13,109 bases of DNA from the NCBI GenBank assembly GCA_001805005.1, contig MHDO01000001.1, positions 1 to 13,109 on the forward strand, given 5' to 3'. This document shows, piece after piece, positions 1 to 6,250 of the stretch (position 1 is the stretch's first letter; every line of letters starts with the position of its first letter). Position numbers and translations under genes: made by a program. The stretch is from Nitrospinae bacterium RIFCSPLOWO2_12_39_16. GTDB lineage: Bacteria > Nitrospinota > Nitrospinia > UBA9942. The notes beneath the pieces were generated by a model. That model worked only from the letters and a program-made list of their open reading frames with translations. It was not told the DNA's origin and searched no databases.

Positions 1-353
1 GGTTCTTTATTGTCAGGATTAACCTCCACTTTTCGTTTAAAAAATGATGGCATTCTAATAAAGGGGAGAAAGATTAGAAATAGTAAAAAAATAAATGGGG
101 CAATTACGCTATAAGGAAGAAGGTGTTTATAGGGACCTTTAAGATACCAGAACGGCTGCCATAATAGGAGAAAATACCATTCCGGACCGGGTATATACTG
201 ACCATCATCAGAAAATGGTACAATCTCCGGGGCTTTATCAGGAACCTGATATTTTATCGCTAATACGATTACAACTATAAATATTAAAATCATAAGAGAC
301 CCTGCCTTTAACACATGATGGGGCCACCAGGTTTTTTGTTTGTCTTCTTTCAT
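1..353 (-). CDS. Cytochrome b subunit IV-like protein (C-terminal half of cytochrome b), partial
   Basis: My own translation from the ATG at 353 gives 117 residues before the window edge, so the 3' end is missing. A first hydrophobic helix spans about residues 19-33. It is followed by a polar loop and the motif GPEWYFLLLWQPFWYLKG, with PEWY at 57-60, then a second helix at about 80-100. PEWY is the quinol-oxidation (Qo) signature in subunit IV of b6f complexes and in the C-terminal half of bc1 cytochrome b. The start is supported by AGGAGG upstream (about 365-370). The protein would pair with the b6-like subunit at 624-1247 to make a split, b6f-like cytochrome b in the inner membrane. A repeat-filled 270-nt gap separates the two genes. 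Whether the missing C-terminus carries a third helix only or a fused cytochrome c cannot be seen. Confidence 0.85.
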   Translation of the reverse strand, partial: MKEDKQKTWWPHHVLKAGSLMILIFIVVIVLAIKYQVPDKAPEIVPFSDDGQYIPGPEWYFLLLWQPFWYLKGPYKHLLPYSVIAPFIFLLFLIFLPFIRMPSFFKRKVEVNPDNKE

Positions 354-401
354 TTTCGTATCTCCCTCCTAAATAATTAAAAACGAACAAAAACTTAATG
401 A

Positions 402-590
402 AACCACAGATGAACACAGATCAACACAGATGACAGCAATGCTGTCATTCTGAGGGCGAAGCCCAAAGCTTGTCCTGAGCGTAGCGAAGGAACTAATAAG
501 ACCCTTCACTTCGTTCAGGGTGACACACCGTGTCAGATTCCTCGCTTCGCTCAGAATGACATTTCTTTTAAATCTGTGAAATCTATGGTT
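402..590. repeat. Nested palindromic dispersed repeat (MITE/REP-like) between the two cytochrome b genes
   Basis: This gene-free stretch (354-623) is almost entirely repeat. The outer arms are an ACCACAGAT-type tandem motif (402-432, period about 10: AACACAGATC) and its imperfect inverted partner (570-590). Inside them is a second inverted pair, TGTCATTCTGAG at 443-454 and CTCAGAATGACA at 550-561. The centre holds further inverted CCTGAGCG/CTTCGTTCAGG segments. The inner pair recurs at 1282-1353. No ORF is present. In RNA this would fold into a large branched hairpin between the two cytochrome genes. Confidence 0.8.
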
Positions 591-623
591 AAATTTTATA
601 ATTTCCTTAATTTTGAATTTTCT

Positions 624-1247
624 TTATAATGGTTCAGCTATACCTAACTTCCTTACCATTCTTAAATGAAAAATTAGGAGAAATAATACAATGGCAGGGA
701 GTATCCATACATGGATGATAAAACTCCTCCCTATCGCAAATGTTGATAGAATAGGTATTATTAGACGCTCACCAATTATAGGTAATGCACCAAACCAGTC
801 TGCCCATACAATCAACTCCCAGTAACTCCTCCAATCCCATGGAAGTATAATCCCTGTCACCATAAAAAGAAACATCAGCAAGAAAAGCAATATACCTGAC
901 CACCAGTTCAGTTCCCTCGGGCTTTTATATGCCCGTCTTGTAATAACATTTACTGTATGAACAAATAGAAATGCAACTATCAGGGTTGCACTCCAGCGGT
1001 GAAAATTTCTTATAAGCCCGCCATAAGGAATATTATTGCAAAGATATTTTATACTTGCCTGTGCATTTTCTGCGATTGGAATATAAAAAAACATCATGAA
1101 TGCACCTGTTAAAACCTGAAGAACGATTAGGAAAAATGCAAATCCACCAAAACAGAACCAGAAGTTGACATGGGAGGGTATCGGATAGGTAAGCTGTCCC
1201 CTGATTTTATCTATAATGCCTGTCCTCACATTTAACCAATTAATCAT
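624..1247 (-). CDS. Cytochrome b6-like subunit (N-terminal half of cytochrome b) with heme-ci cysteine
   Basis: A 207-residue membrane protein with about four transmembrane helices, the di-heme half of a quinol:acceptor oxidoreductase. The candidate heme ligands are H83/H97 and H179/H194. The second pair is spaced 15 apart, as in cytochrome b6, rather than 14 as in mitochondrial-type cytochrome b. The segment around IPSHVNFWFCFGG aligns with the b6 segment containing Cys35, so C32 is in place to hold the extra covalent heme ci (cn). The motif FHRWSA and the sequence LPWDWRSYW near the Qo side also fit the family. I chose the ATG at 1247 because AGGAGG (1253-1258) lies 5 nt upstream; a GTG one codon earlier is too close. 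The downstream gene is the PEWY subunit. Together they suggest menaquinol oxidation in the inner membrane, probably serving the reductase encoded upstream. No Rieske gene is visible. Confidence 0.9.
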   Translation of the reverse strand: MINWLNVRTGIIDKIRGQLTYPIPSHVNFWFCFGGFAFFLIVLQVLTGAFMMFFYIPIAENAQASIKYLCNNIPYGGLIRNFHRWSATLIVAFLFVHTVNVITRRAYKSPRELNWWSGILLFLLMFLFMVTGIILPWDWRSYWELIVWADWFGALPIIGERLIIPILSTFAIGRSFIIHVWILPAIVLFLLIFHLRMVRKLGIAEPL

Positions 1248-1281
1248 CACATCCTCCTCTTAATGTTATGACTATTAAAAT

Positions 1282-1353
1282 AGATTCTTCGCTTCGCTCA
1301 GAATGACACTTCTGCTGCTGGTTGTCATTCTGAGGGCGAAGCCCGAAGAATCT
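1282..1353. repeat. Palindromic dispersed repeat, long hairpin
   Basis: Arms AGATTCTTCGCTTCGCTCAG...(1282-1308) and its near-perfect inverse ending GAAGAATCT (1323-1353) enclose a loop of about 14 nt. The TGTCATTCTGAGGGCGAAGCCC half is the same as at 443-464. It sits between the lipoprotein stop and the cytochrome b6 ribosome binding site. It could attenuate or process the message there; there is no T-run in either direction to make it a classical terminator. Confidence 0.85.
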
Positions 1354-1387
1354 CGGATTGGAATTCCTAAACATAAATTTATATTTT

Positions 1388-1846
1388 TTATCCTTCTTTT
1401 TTAAAAGAATCCTCATTTTTTGTCTCGGCAGTAAAGTCTATTTTCCACCTTTTTTCCTTCTCATCAAGAATTAGATTGGTCTGACTCTTTGATGTAAATG
1501 GAGTCCCAAAGGCAGAGGGGACACTATATTCAACTGTTACCCTTGCAATTATATTTCCCTTAGCATCTTTTTTGTTTGATATTGAGCTATCCATGATTTT
1601 TATCTTTGTGTCAGGGTCATACTGCTCTGTCCATCTCATAAATGTATCTTCTTCAATGGTACCAAATTTTGTGCTTATCAACTTACGAGCCTCTGCGGCT
1701 GGAGCCTTACCTTTTTGGGACAACAAAAAATAGAATCTTTTAACCACCTCTTCCGGGGGTTCTTTCGGTAAATCAGCCTGAGACCAATTGCACCCTATTA
1801 AACCCGAAATTAAAACTGTCAGCACTACTAAAAGAATTTTTTTCAT
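1388..1846 (-). CDS. Small predicted lipoprotein, NTF2/DUF4878-like
   Basis: The protein is 152 residues from the ATG at 1846. It opens with a basic n-region, a hydrophobic core and the lipobox SGLIGC, giving lipidated Cys19 after signal peptidase II cleavage. The mature part begins with a Pro/Glu-rich stretch, then EEVVKRFYFLLSQ, and continues with alternating strands ending in KRWKIDF. This layout resembles the DUF4878 / NTF2-like lipoprotein fold, which I infer only by pattern. An upstream in-frame ATG at 1894 would bury the signal peptide behind 16 polar residues, so I reject it. No strong Shine-Dalgarno precedes either start. The gene lies between the nosZ-like terminator and the cytochrome b genes with its own promoter region. 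Function unknown; it could be a periplasm-facing accessory of the respiratory module. Confidence 0.75.
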   Translation of the reverse strand: MKKILLVVLTVLISGLIGCNWSQADLPKEPPEEVVKRFYFLLSQKGKAPAAEARKLISTKFGTIEEDTFMRWTEQYDPDTKIKIMDSSISNKKDAKGNIIARVTVEYSVPSAFGTPFTSKSQTNLILDEKEKRWKIDFTAETKNEDSFKKEG

Positions 1847-1910
1847 AAGTGCAAAACTTTTATTTAGCTGCGAATGAACACCTAAATGATACATCCGCCA
1901 GATACAATAT

Positions 1911-1928
1911 ATATGATTTGCATCATAT
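1911..1928. promoter_or_regulatory. FNR/DNR-like dyad upstream of the lipoprotein gene
   Basis: ATATGAT-TTGC-ATCATAT is a perfect 7-4-7 inverted repeat. It differs from the FNR/DNR consensus TTGAT-N4-ATCAA by one base in each half. A minus-strand TATCAT at 1883-1888 could be a -10 element, which would put the start near 1876 and the dyad centre near -43, close to class II activator geometry. Site identity is inferred; no regulator gene is in the window. Confidence 0.4.
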
Positions 1929-1980
1929 AATATTGATTTATGTTAATTCTCAGCCAAACAAATGCAAGTAATTTAGTAGA

Positions 1981-2008
1981 ATATTATCATCTATGCAAAA
2001 AATGTCAA
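1981..2008 (-). promoter_or_regulatory. Sigma-70-type promoter for the lipoprotein/cytochrome b transcript
   Basis: On the minus strand TTGACA (2003-2008) is followed after 16 nt by TAATAT (1981-1986), a near-consensus pair just downstream of the terminator at 2029-2058. It would give a leader of about 130 nt before the ATG at 1846, containing the dyad at 1911-1928. Confidence 0.6.
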
Positions 2009-2028
2009 CGATATTTTTTACATAATAA

Positions 2029-2058
2029 AAGGGGTTAGGATTTGACTCCTAACCCCTT
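2029..2058 (-). terminator. Rho-independent terminator of the nosZ-like operon
   Basis: A perfect 12-bp stem (AAGGGGTTAGGA with TCCTAACCCCTT) around a 6-nt loop is followed in the minus direction by TTATTATG. It lies 36 nt past the reductase stop codon. The plus-strand side lacks a T tract, so I assign it to the minus strand. Confidence 0.85.
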
Positions 2059-2093
2059 CCATTTAAACTGTCTGAAGCTTTTAAATCTGTAAA

Positions 2094-3884
2094 TTATATC
2101 GCAGGCTCATTACCCTCTTTAAGGGTATTCAACAGCCTATTTCCACCTGTAATGAAATCTCTCTCTGCAGGTTCGTCAACCTGATATTCAAGCTTTGACA
2201 TCTCGTCATAATCACCGACAGAAAGTGATGCCTGTCCGCCAGGTGGGTCAACAAAGAGTGTCCCCCTCATCTCAAGATGAAGTGGTCCGCAGAACTGCTG
2301 GCAGTAGAACTCAAATTCGCCAGCCATATCGGCAACAAATTCTCCTACCGCTGACATGCCCCTTACTCCGTCTAACCTCGTTTTCTGACCATAATATCCC
2401 GCTGGTAAGAATCCCATAGTAACATCAGGGTTCTTTGTAAGACCTGCCGCCTTATCAATGTTTGTAAGGATTATTCTTACCTTTGCACCCTTTGGAACAT
2501 GGATAAACCTTGGGATATAACCATAGCTGAATGCCTTTATCCTTACTACATAGACATCCCCTTCCTTGGTTACACCTGGCTTTCCATCATCCCTCGGTAT
2601 AAAATATCTCTTTGCACCGGCAAGGTGAATCGGGGCTAATGATGGTCTTAATTTTGAGCTTTTACCAGGGTCATTAAAATTGACCTTTACATCCCCCAGC
2701 TCATAACCCTTGGTAAACAACTCCTCACCTTTACCTGTATTCCATCTCTGGATAGTGGTAGAGAATATCTGTCTTCCTTCATGAGGCTCACCATTTATAG
2801 GAACAATCTTAACACTCTTACCATAGGTTGGGCTCAACTCATCAATGTCCTGAAGCTCAAAGTTAATCGCGTAGACTATACCGGTTGGGTTGAACAGACC
2901 TGTGGAGTACTTGTTCTGGGAAACATAGTAGTGATTGTCAGGTGCGATGGAGTTGTGTCCCACCCTGTAATGGATTGGGAACTCATCCACCATCTGCATC
3001 CTTCCAAGGTCAACCTTTATAGTAGAGTCGGAAACAAAGGAGGAGATATAGTTATACTTTCCAAAGTTATCAGGCTGGTTATGCAGTGGACCTGCACCAA
3101 CAGGAATAACCTTATGCACCTTTAACTGTCGGACATCTATAATAGACTGAGTTGCAGAAAGCTTATCACAGACAACAACCCATCTATTCCTCGGCTCCAC
3201 ATTGTGCCCATGTGGATTCTTACCAACAGGAATCTCCTTTATAAATTTAAAAGGGTCCTGACTGAAGACCATTGTTGCACTGTGGTAGTAGTTACCTGCA
3301 AATAAATATTTACCATCCTTGCTTGTATCAGGATAGTCAGGTGCACTTGGCGCCGGCGGGACATCTATAACAGTTGTTGCACCGTCAGATACCCTCATCT
3401 TTGCCACCTTTCCAGATAGCTCACCTGTTAGAAATATATATTTTCCATTCGGGCTCATGGCTGCTGAGTGGTGAATACCAAATGGCTTTGGATTTGCGAG
3501 AATTCTCTCTGCAAAACCTGTCTGCAAGTTTAATTCTATAACAGCATCTGCACCCTTATCAGATACCCAGAGATACTTTCCATCAGGTGTTCCGTTGTTG
3601 TTACCAGCATTGGAACCGCTGAATGGGAAGTTATGCATATCAACACCCATCTGAATATATCTATATGGCTTCATACTGGGGATACCTATGACACCAATCA
3701 TACCATCGTGTCCGCCAGCCTCGTAAAGCATTGCATAATCCCTCAGAGGTGCATCACTGTCCTGAGGAGCTATTACTTGCCAATCTCTCTCGTCAGCAGG
3801 TGTTAGCTCTGTCTTACGAGCCTCTGCTATGCCCACTACAAAAAATACTGCTACAATTAAGGCTAAAATGCCCTTCTTATTCAT
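2094..3884 (-). CDS. nosZ: Divergent Sec-exported nitrous-oxide-reductase-like copper protein
   Basis: 596 residues. A Sec signal peptide (1-22, ending GIAEA) with no twin-arginine motif fits Sec-dependent rather than Tat NosZ. Residues about 50-420 form a repeated DGKY/NGKY propeller, and about 440-548 a cupredoxin domain. Histidines in NosZ-like contexts are H84 (DMHN), H138/H139 (GIHHS), H225 (NPHGHN), H268 (GPLHN), H310 (VGHNS) and H368 (GEPHEG), covering six of the seven CuZ positions. The second His of the usual DxHH pair appears to be N85. The CuA loop CQQFCGPLHLEM supplies C528, C532, H536 and M539, but the usual DxTHGF histidine is M490 (DVTMGF). There is no CXXCH heme site. GGAGGTGA precedes the start, and a small exported protein lies 28 nt upstream in the same unit. 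Family knowledge predicts N2O reduction to N2 in the periplasm; the ligand changes make catalysis uncertain. It may belong to a divergent N2O-reductase clade or be a NosZ-like protein with another role. Confidence 0.8.
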   Translation of the reverse strand: MNKKGILALIVAVFFVVGIAEARKTELTPADERDWQVIAPQDSDAPLRDYAMLYEAGGHDGMIGVIGIPSMKPYRYIQMGVDMHNFPFSGSNAGNNNGTPDGKYLWVSDKGADAVIELNLQTGFAERILANPKPFGIHHSAAMSPNGKYIFLTGELSGKVAKMRVSDGATTVIDVPPAPSAPDYPDTSKDGKYLFAGNYYHSATMVFSQDPFKFIKEIPVGKNPHGHNVEPRNRWVVVCDKLSATQSIIDVRQLKVHKVIPVGAGPLHNQPDNFGKYNYISSFVSDSTIKVDLGRMQMVDEFPIHYRVGHNSIAPDNHYYVSQNKYSTGLFNPTGIVYAINFELQDIDELSPTYGKSVKIVPINGEPHEGRQIFSTTIQRWNTGKGEELFTKGYELGDVKVNFNDPGKSSKLRPSLAPIHLAGAKRYFIPRDDGKPGVTKEGDVYVVRIKAFSYGYIPRFIHVPKGAKVRIILTNIDKAAGLTKNPDVTMGFLPAGYYGQKTRLDGVRGMSAVGEFVADMAGEFEFYCQQFCGPLHLEMRGTLFVDPPGGQASLSVGDYDEMSKLEYQVDEPAERDFITGGNRLLNTLKEGNEPAI

Positions 3885-3912
3885 TTATTTTCACCTCCAT
3901 TCCCTTTTAAAA

Positions 3913-4341
3913 TCATGGCTCATGGCCAAAAAATATACCTGCCCTAGCATCGTCACCTAACCTCTTTACCAAGTAATCATCTGGATTCAGGATGCTGATC
4001 TTCCTTGCCAACCACTTTCCATCCTTGGGCCAGCCGTAAACAACAGCAAGCGTTCCCTCTTTCAACTCAACAAATTTCTTGAATGCACCGCGCTCTGAAG
4101 GATCCTTCGTTGTCATTACCTGAATTTGACATTCATCCTGCATATTGAGCTTCCATGTCTTTGGGGTTTTCTCAAATGTTGTTGTAAGCTCAATTACCCT
4201 TGCACCCCTGTCAATCTTTGTGATTTTCCCTATATATGCTGTATCGTCTGCAAGAGAACCATCATAAGAAAATGCCACACCGCTGGAGAGAATAAACAAT
4301 GAAGCAACTATAATTGATAGATATTTTTTCAAATTTTTCAC
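3913..4341 (-). CDS. Small exported protein of unknown function, first gene of the nosZ-like operon
   Basis: 142 residues. A signal peptide runs to about residue 25 (VAFS/YDG), giving a mature periplasmic protein of about 117 residues. The body reads as a small beta-rich domain: YIGKITKIDRGARVIELTT, then WKLNM, then GTLAVVYGW and ARKISIL. This looks OB-fold or DUF5666-like by pattern, but I do not recognise the family. Possible metal-binding side chains are M67, C71, M76 and H140, too few and scattered to claim a site. A strong AAGGAGGTG lies 8 nt before the ATG. It is translated first from the putative sigma-54 promoter, and the reductase follows 28 nt later. A role in reductase assembly, copper delivery or electron transfer is a context-based guess. 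Confidence 0.75.
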   Translation of the reverse strand: MKNLKKYLSIIVASLFILSSGVAFSYDGSLADDTAYIGKITKIDRGARVIELTTTFEKTPKTWKLNMQDECQIQVMTTKDPSERGAFKKFVELKEGTLAVVYGWPKDGKWLARKISILNPDDYLVKRLGDDARAGIFFGHEP

Positions 4342-4384
4342 CTCCTTTCATTATTAAAATTAGTGATTAACGGATATATAACTC

Positions 4385-4400
4385 AGCAAGATGTATGCCA
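4385..4400 (-). promoter_or_regulatory. Sigma-54 (-24/-12) promoter of the nosZ-like operon
   Basis: The minus strand reads TGGCATACATCTTGCT, matching TGGCAYR-N4-TTGCW with correct spacing. The predicted start is near 4374, leaving about 33 nt of leader that contains the strong ribosome binding site. A TTGACA overlaps just upstream (4402-4407), but its nearest TATATA is about 21 nt away, a poor sigma-70 pairing. Confidence 0.6.
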
Positions 4401-4482
4401 CTGTCAAAAAAAAGTTAAAACTATATAACTATTTGATATTTATAGCTATTCATTTAGGCATCTCAAATTAAAATAGTAGGAA

Positions 4483-4500
4483 TATCACATAAATGTTACA
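4483..4500. promoter_or_regulatory. Upstream repeat, promoter-proximal copy (candidate enhancer site)
   Basis: TATCAC-N6-GTTACA is an imperfect dyad. The 16 bases at 4485-4500 match those at 4572-4587 at 14 positions. The site is centred about 117 nt upstream of the predicted sigma-54 start, where activators of this class normally bind. Confidence 0.4.
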
Positions 4501-4537
4501 CATTAAAATAAAAATATTTGAAACCTATTGAATTCAT

Positions 4538-4553
4538 AGAATAATGTTATTCT
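4538..4553. promoter_or_regulatory. Perfect 7-2-7 palindrome in the nosZ-like upstream region
   Basis: AGAATAA-TG-TTATTCT lies midway between the two upstream repeats. It contains no G/C-rich stem or T-run, so it is not a convincing terminator for btuD. It may be an operator; I cannot name the protein. Confidence 0.3.
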
Positions 4554-4569
4554 CAAACAAATACAGATT

Positions 4570-4587
4570 TGTCACTTTAATGTTACA
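4570..4587. promoter_or_regulatory. Upstream repeat, promoter-distal copy (candidate enhancer site)
   Basis: TGTCAC-N6-GTTACA is an inverted repeat with one mismatch, 87 nt from its near-identical partner and about 205 nt upstream of the predicted start. It lies just past the btuD stop codon. Confidence 0.4.
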
Positions 4588-4603
4588 ATCCTATTAAACA
4601 TAT

Positions 4604-5344
4604 TCATTTTATCGGTTTTAAGGGATGAAATATATCCGAAATAGTTACATCAATATCAAAAGCGTCCTTCAACAATTCACCTGCTATTATCTCATGTGGC
4701 TCGCCAGATGCTATTAACCTACCATCTTTAACTATATAAACACAATCAAACTGAAATGCCATGTTTATATCATGTAAAGCCATAACAACAGATATATTCT
4801 TAATATCTCTAAGGTTCCTGAGCAATCTTATCAACTCTATCTGATACTTAATATCAAGGTTTGCGAGAGGTTCATCAAGAAGTAAAATCCCTGCCCCCTG
4901 AAGTAGTGTCATAGCTATAAAGACCCTCCTCCTCTCGCCGCCGCTTAATTCAGTTATGGAAGAGTTTTTCTTTTCAGTAAGTCCAACCATTTCTATAGCC
5001 TCTTCAGGGGATAGCTGAGGGAGGATGTCATATGGATAAAGCCCCATACTGACAAGCTCTATTACCCTGAAAGGGGCATTTATATCAAGCATCTGCGGAA
5101 GGTAGCTTATAAGCTTTGCCCTGTCCTTTCCTTTATAATGATGGAGCGGTTTATTCCACAAGTTTATCTCTCCCATTTGAGGACTAAGAATCCCCGCCGA
5201 TAGCTTTAGTAATGTGGACTTCCCAGAGCCATTTGCCCCTAACAGGCCAATGAACTCCCCGCCATTAAGGGATATTGACAGGTCTTTTATAAATTCTTCC
5301 CTATTATATGAAAATGAAATTTTCTTTAAATCAAGAATTCCCAC
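4604..5344 (-). CDS. btuD: Cobalamin ABC transporter ATP-binding protein
   Basis: 246 residues, normal length for the FepC/BtuD ATPase family. Visible motifs are Walker A GANGSGKST (36-44), Q-loop Q84, signature LSGGERRR (133-140), Walker B ILLLDEP (153-159), D-loop NLD (162-164) and H-loop H191. It would form the cytoplasmic dimer that powers import through the BtuC permease. The start is GTG, one base after the btuC stop (TAG-G-GTG), so translation is probably coupled. It is the last gene of the riboswitch-led operon. The nucleotide-binding core is intact. Family members also transport ferric siderophores; B12 is chosen because of the riboswitch and the BtuF/BtuB neighbours. Confidence 0.92.
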   Translation of the reverse strand: MGILDLKKISFSYNREEFIKDLSISLNGGEFIGLLGANGSGKSTLLKLSAGILSPQMGEINLWNKPLHHYKGKDRAKLISYLPQMLDINAPFRVIELVSMGLYPYDILPQLSPEEAIEMVGLTEKKNSSITELSGGERRRVFIAMTLLQGAGILLLDEPLANLDIKYQIELIRLLRNLRDIKNISVVMALHDINMAFQFDCVYIVKDGRLIASGEPHEIIAGELLKDAFDIDVTISDIFHPLKPIK

Positions 5345-5345
5345 C

Positions 5346-6242
5346 CTACACCCCCATTATCTCCTTTCTTCTCAGAAGATAGAGAAAGTATGGTGCACCA
5401 ATTATAGCAGTTATAATCCCTGCTGGTATCTCTGTTGGAGACATAATTGTCCTGCCAATTGTATCTGCCATACAGAGCAAAATCCCGCCTGCCAATGCAG
5501 ATGAGGGTAATAAGAATCTGCAATCTGAGCCGACAAAATACCTTACTATATGCGGTATTAAAAGCCCTATAAAACCTACTATTCCACCGAGTGATACGGA
5601 TGAGGCTGTCATAAGCCCTACTGAAATAAACAAAATCAATCTTTCTTTAAATGGAGAAAAACCAAGACTGTAGGCAATCTCGTCTCCCAGTATCAGTGCA
5701 TTTAAACCCTTTACCCTCCAGATGGAAAGTAGAAAACCTGCAAAGATAAAAATTAATCCATATGGATCATCCGCAGAGATGCTCATAAGAAGCATAAGGA
5801 TTGAAGAAAAGAGAAAACCTATTCCAATACCTGCAAGTAGTAATCTCTCAGGGAGAAGCCCTCCCCCTTTATATCCCATAATACCAACTGCAATGCCGGT
5901 AGAAATTGCACCAATAAAGGCAAGCAATGGAATTGTAAAGAGTCCAAATATAATTTTTCCAAATATAAGACCTGCGGCAGCCATCAGTGTTGCACCGCTT
6001 GATATGCCGAGTATATAGGGGTCTGCAAGTGGATTTCTAAGAAGCCCTTGAAGTATAGCCCCTGATACACCAAGGGCTGACCCCATAAGAATTGAAACAA
6101 TAACACGCGGAAGCCTTATTGAGAAAATGATTTGACTGCCTGTGTCATCCAGATTGAATGGGTTAATAAACTTTGGCAATATAAAGACAGAAACAAACAA
6201 TATGCAGATAGAGACAATAATCAATAATATAATCTTTCTCAT
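5346..6242 (-). CDS. btuC: Cobalamin ABC transporter permease, apparently with an internal deletion
   Basis: 298 residues of the FecCD/BtuC permease family. Conserved blocks are SIRLPRV (41-47), the GAILQGLLRNPLADPYILG...SSGA stretch (61-84), GFIGLLIPHIVR (223-234) and EIPAGIITAIIG (271-282). After DDPYGLIFIF (158-167) the sequence jumps straight to AGFLLSIW and KGLNALILGDE. Relatives have a WxxGsls-type segment and part of a helix at this point. I estimate about 20 residues are missing, which also explains the short total length. The frame is kept, so this would be an in-frame deletion near 5740-5750. The start has only a weak AAAGAG, 8 nt after the btuF stop. It should form the membrane channel for B12; whether this copy works is open. 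Confidence 0.85.
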   Translation of the reverse strand: MRKIILLIIVSICILFVSVFILPKFINPFNLDDTGSQIIFSIRLPRVIVSILMGSALGVSGAILQGLLRNPLADPYILGISSGATLMAAAGLIFGKIIFGLFTIPLLAFIGAISTGIAVGIMGYKGGGLLPERLLLAGIGIGFLFSSILMLLMSISADDPYGLIFIFAGFLLSIWRVKGLNALILGDEIAYSLGFSPFKERLILFISVGLMTASSVSLGGIVGFIGLLIPHIVRYFVGSDCRFLLPSSALAGGILLCMADTIGRTIMSPTEIPAGIITAIIGAPYFLYLLRRKEIMGV

Positions 6243-6250
6243 TCTCTTTA

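Noticed and set aside
1847..1894. Upstream ATG of the lipoprotein gene as the true start
   Set aside because: It would place 16 polar residues before a textbook lipoprotein signal and overlap the proposed promoter; the ATG at 1846 begins the signal peptide exactly.
2195..3125. Plus-strand open frames opposite the nosZ-like gene
   Set aside because: They have no recognisable domain or ribosome binding site and lie entirely antisense to a well-supported gene; the same applies to plus-strand frames opposite btuCF, btuB and hsdR.
4538..4553. Palindrome as a Fur box or btuD terminator
   Set aside because: The 7-2-7 geometry does not match the 7-1-7 Fur pattern, the stem is almost all A/T and no T-run follows.
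5326..5523. Minus-strand 65-codon frame inside btuC
   Set aside because: It is an alternative-frame shadow of btuC/btuD with no start signal or family resemblance.
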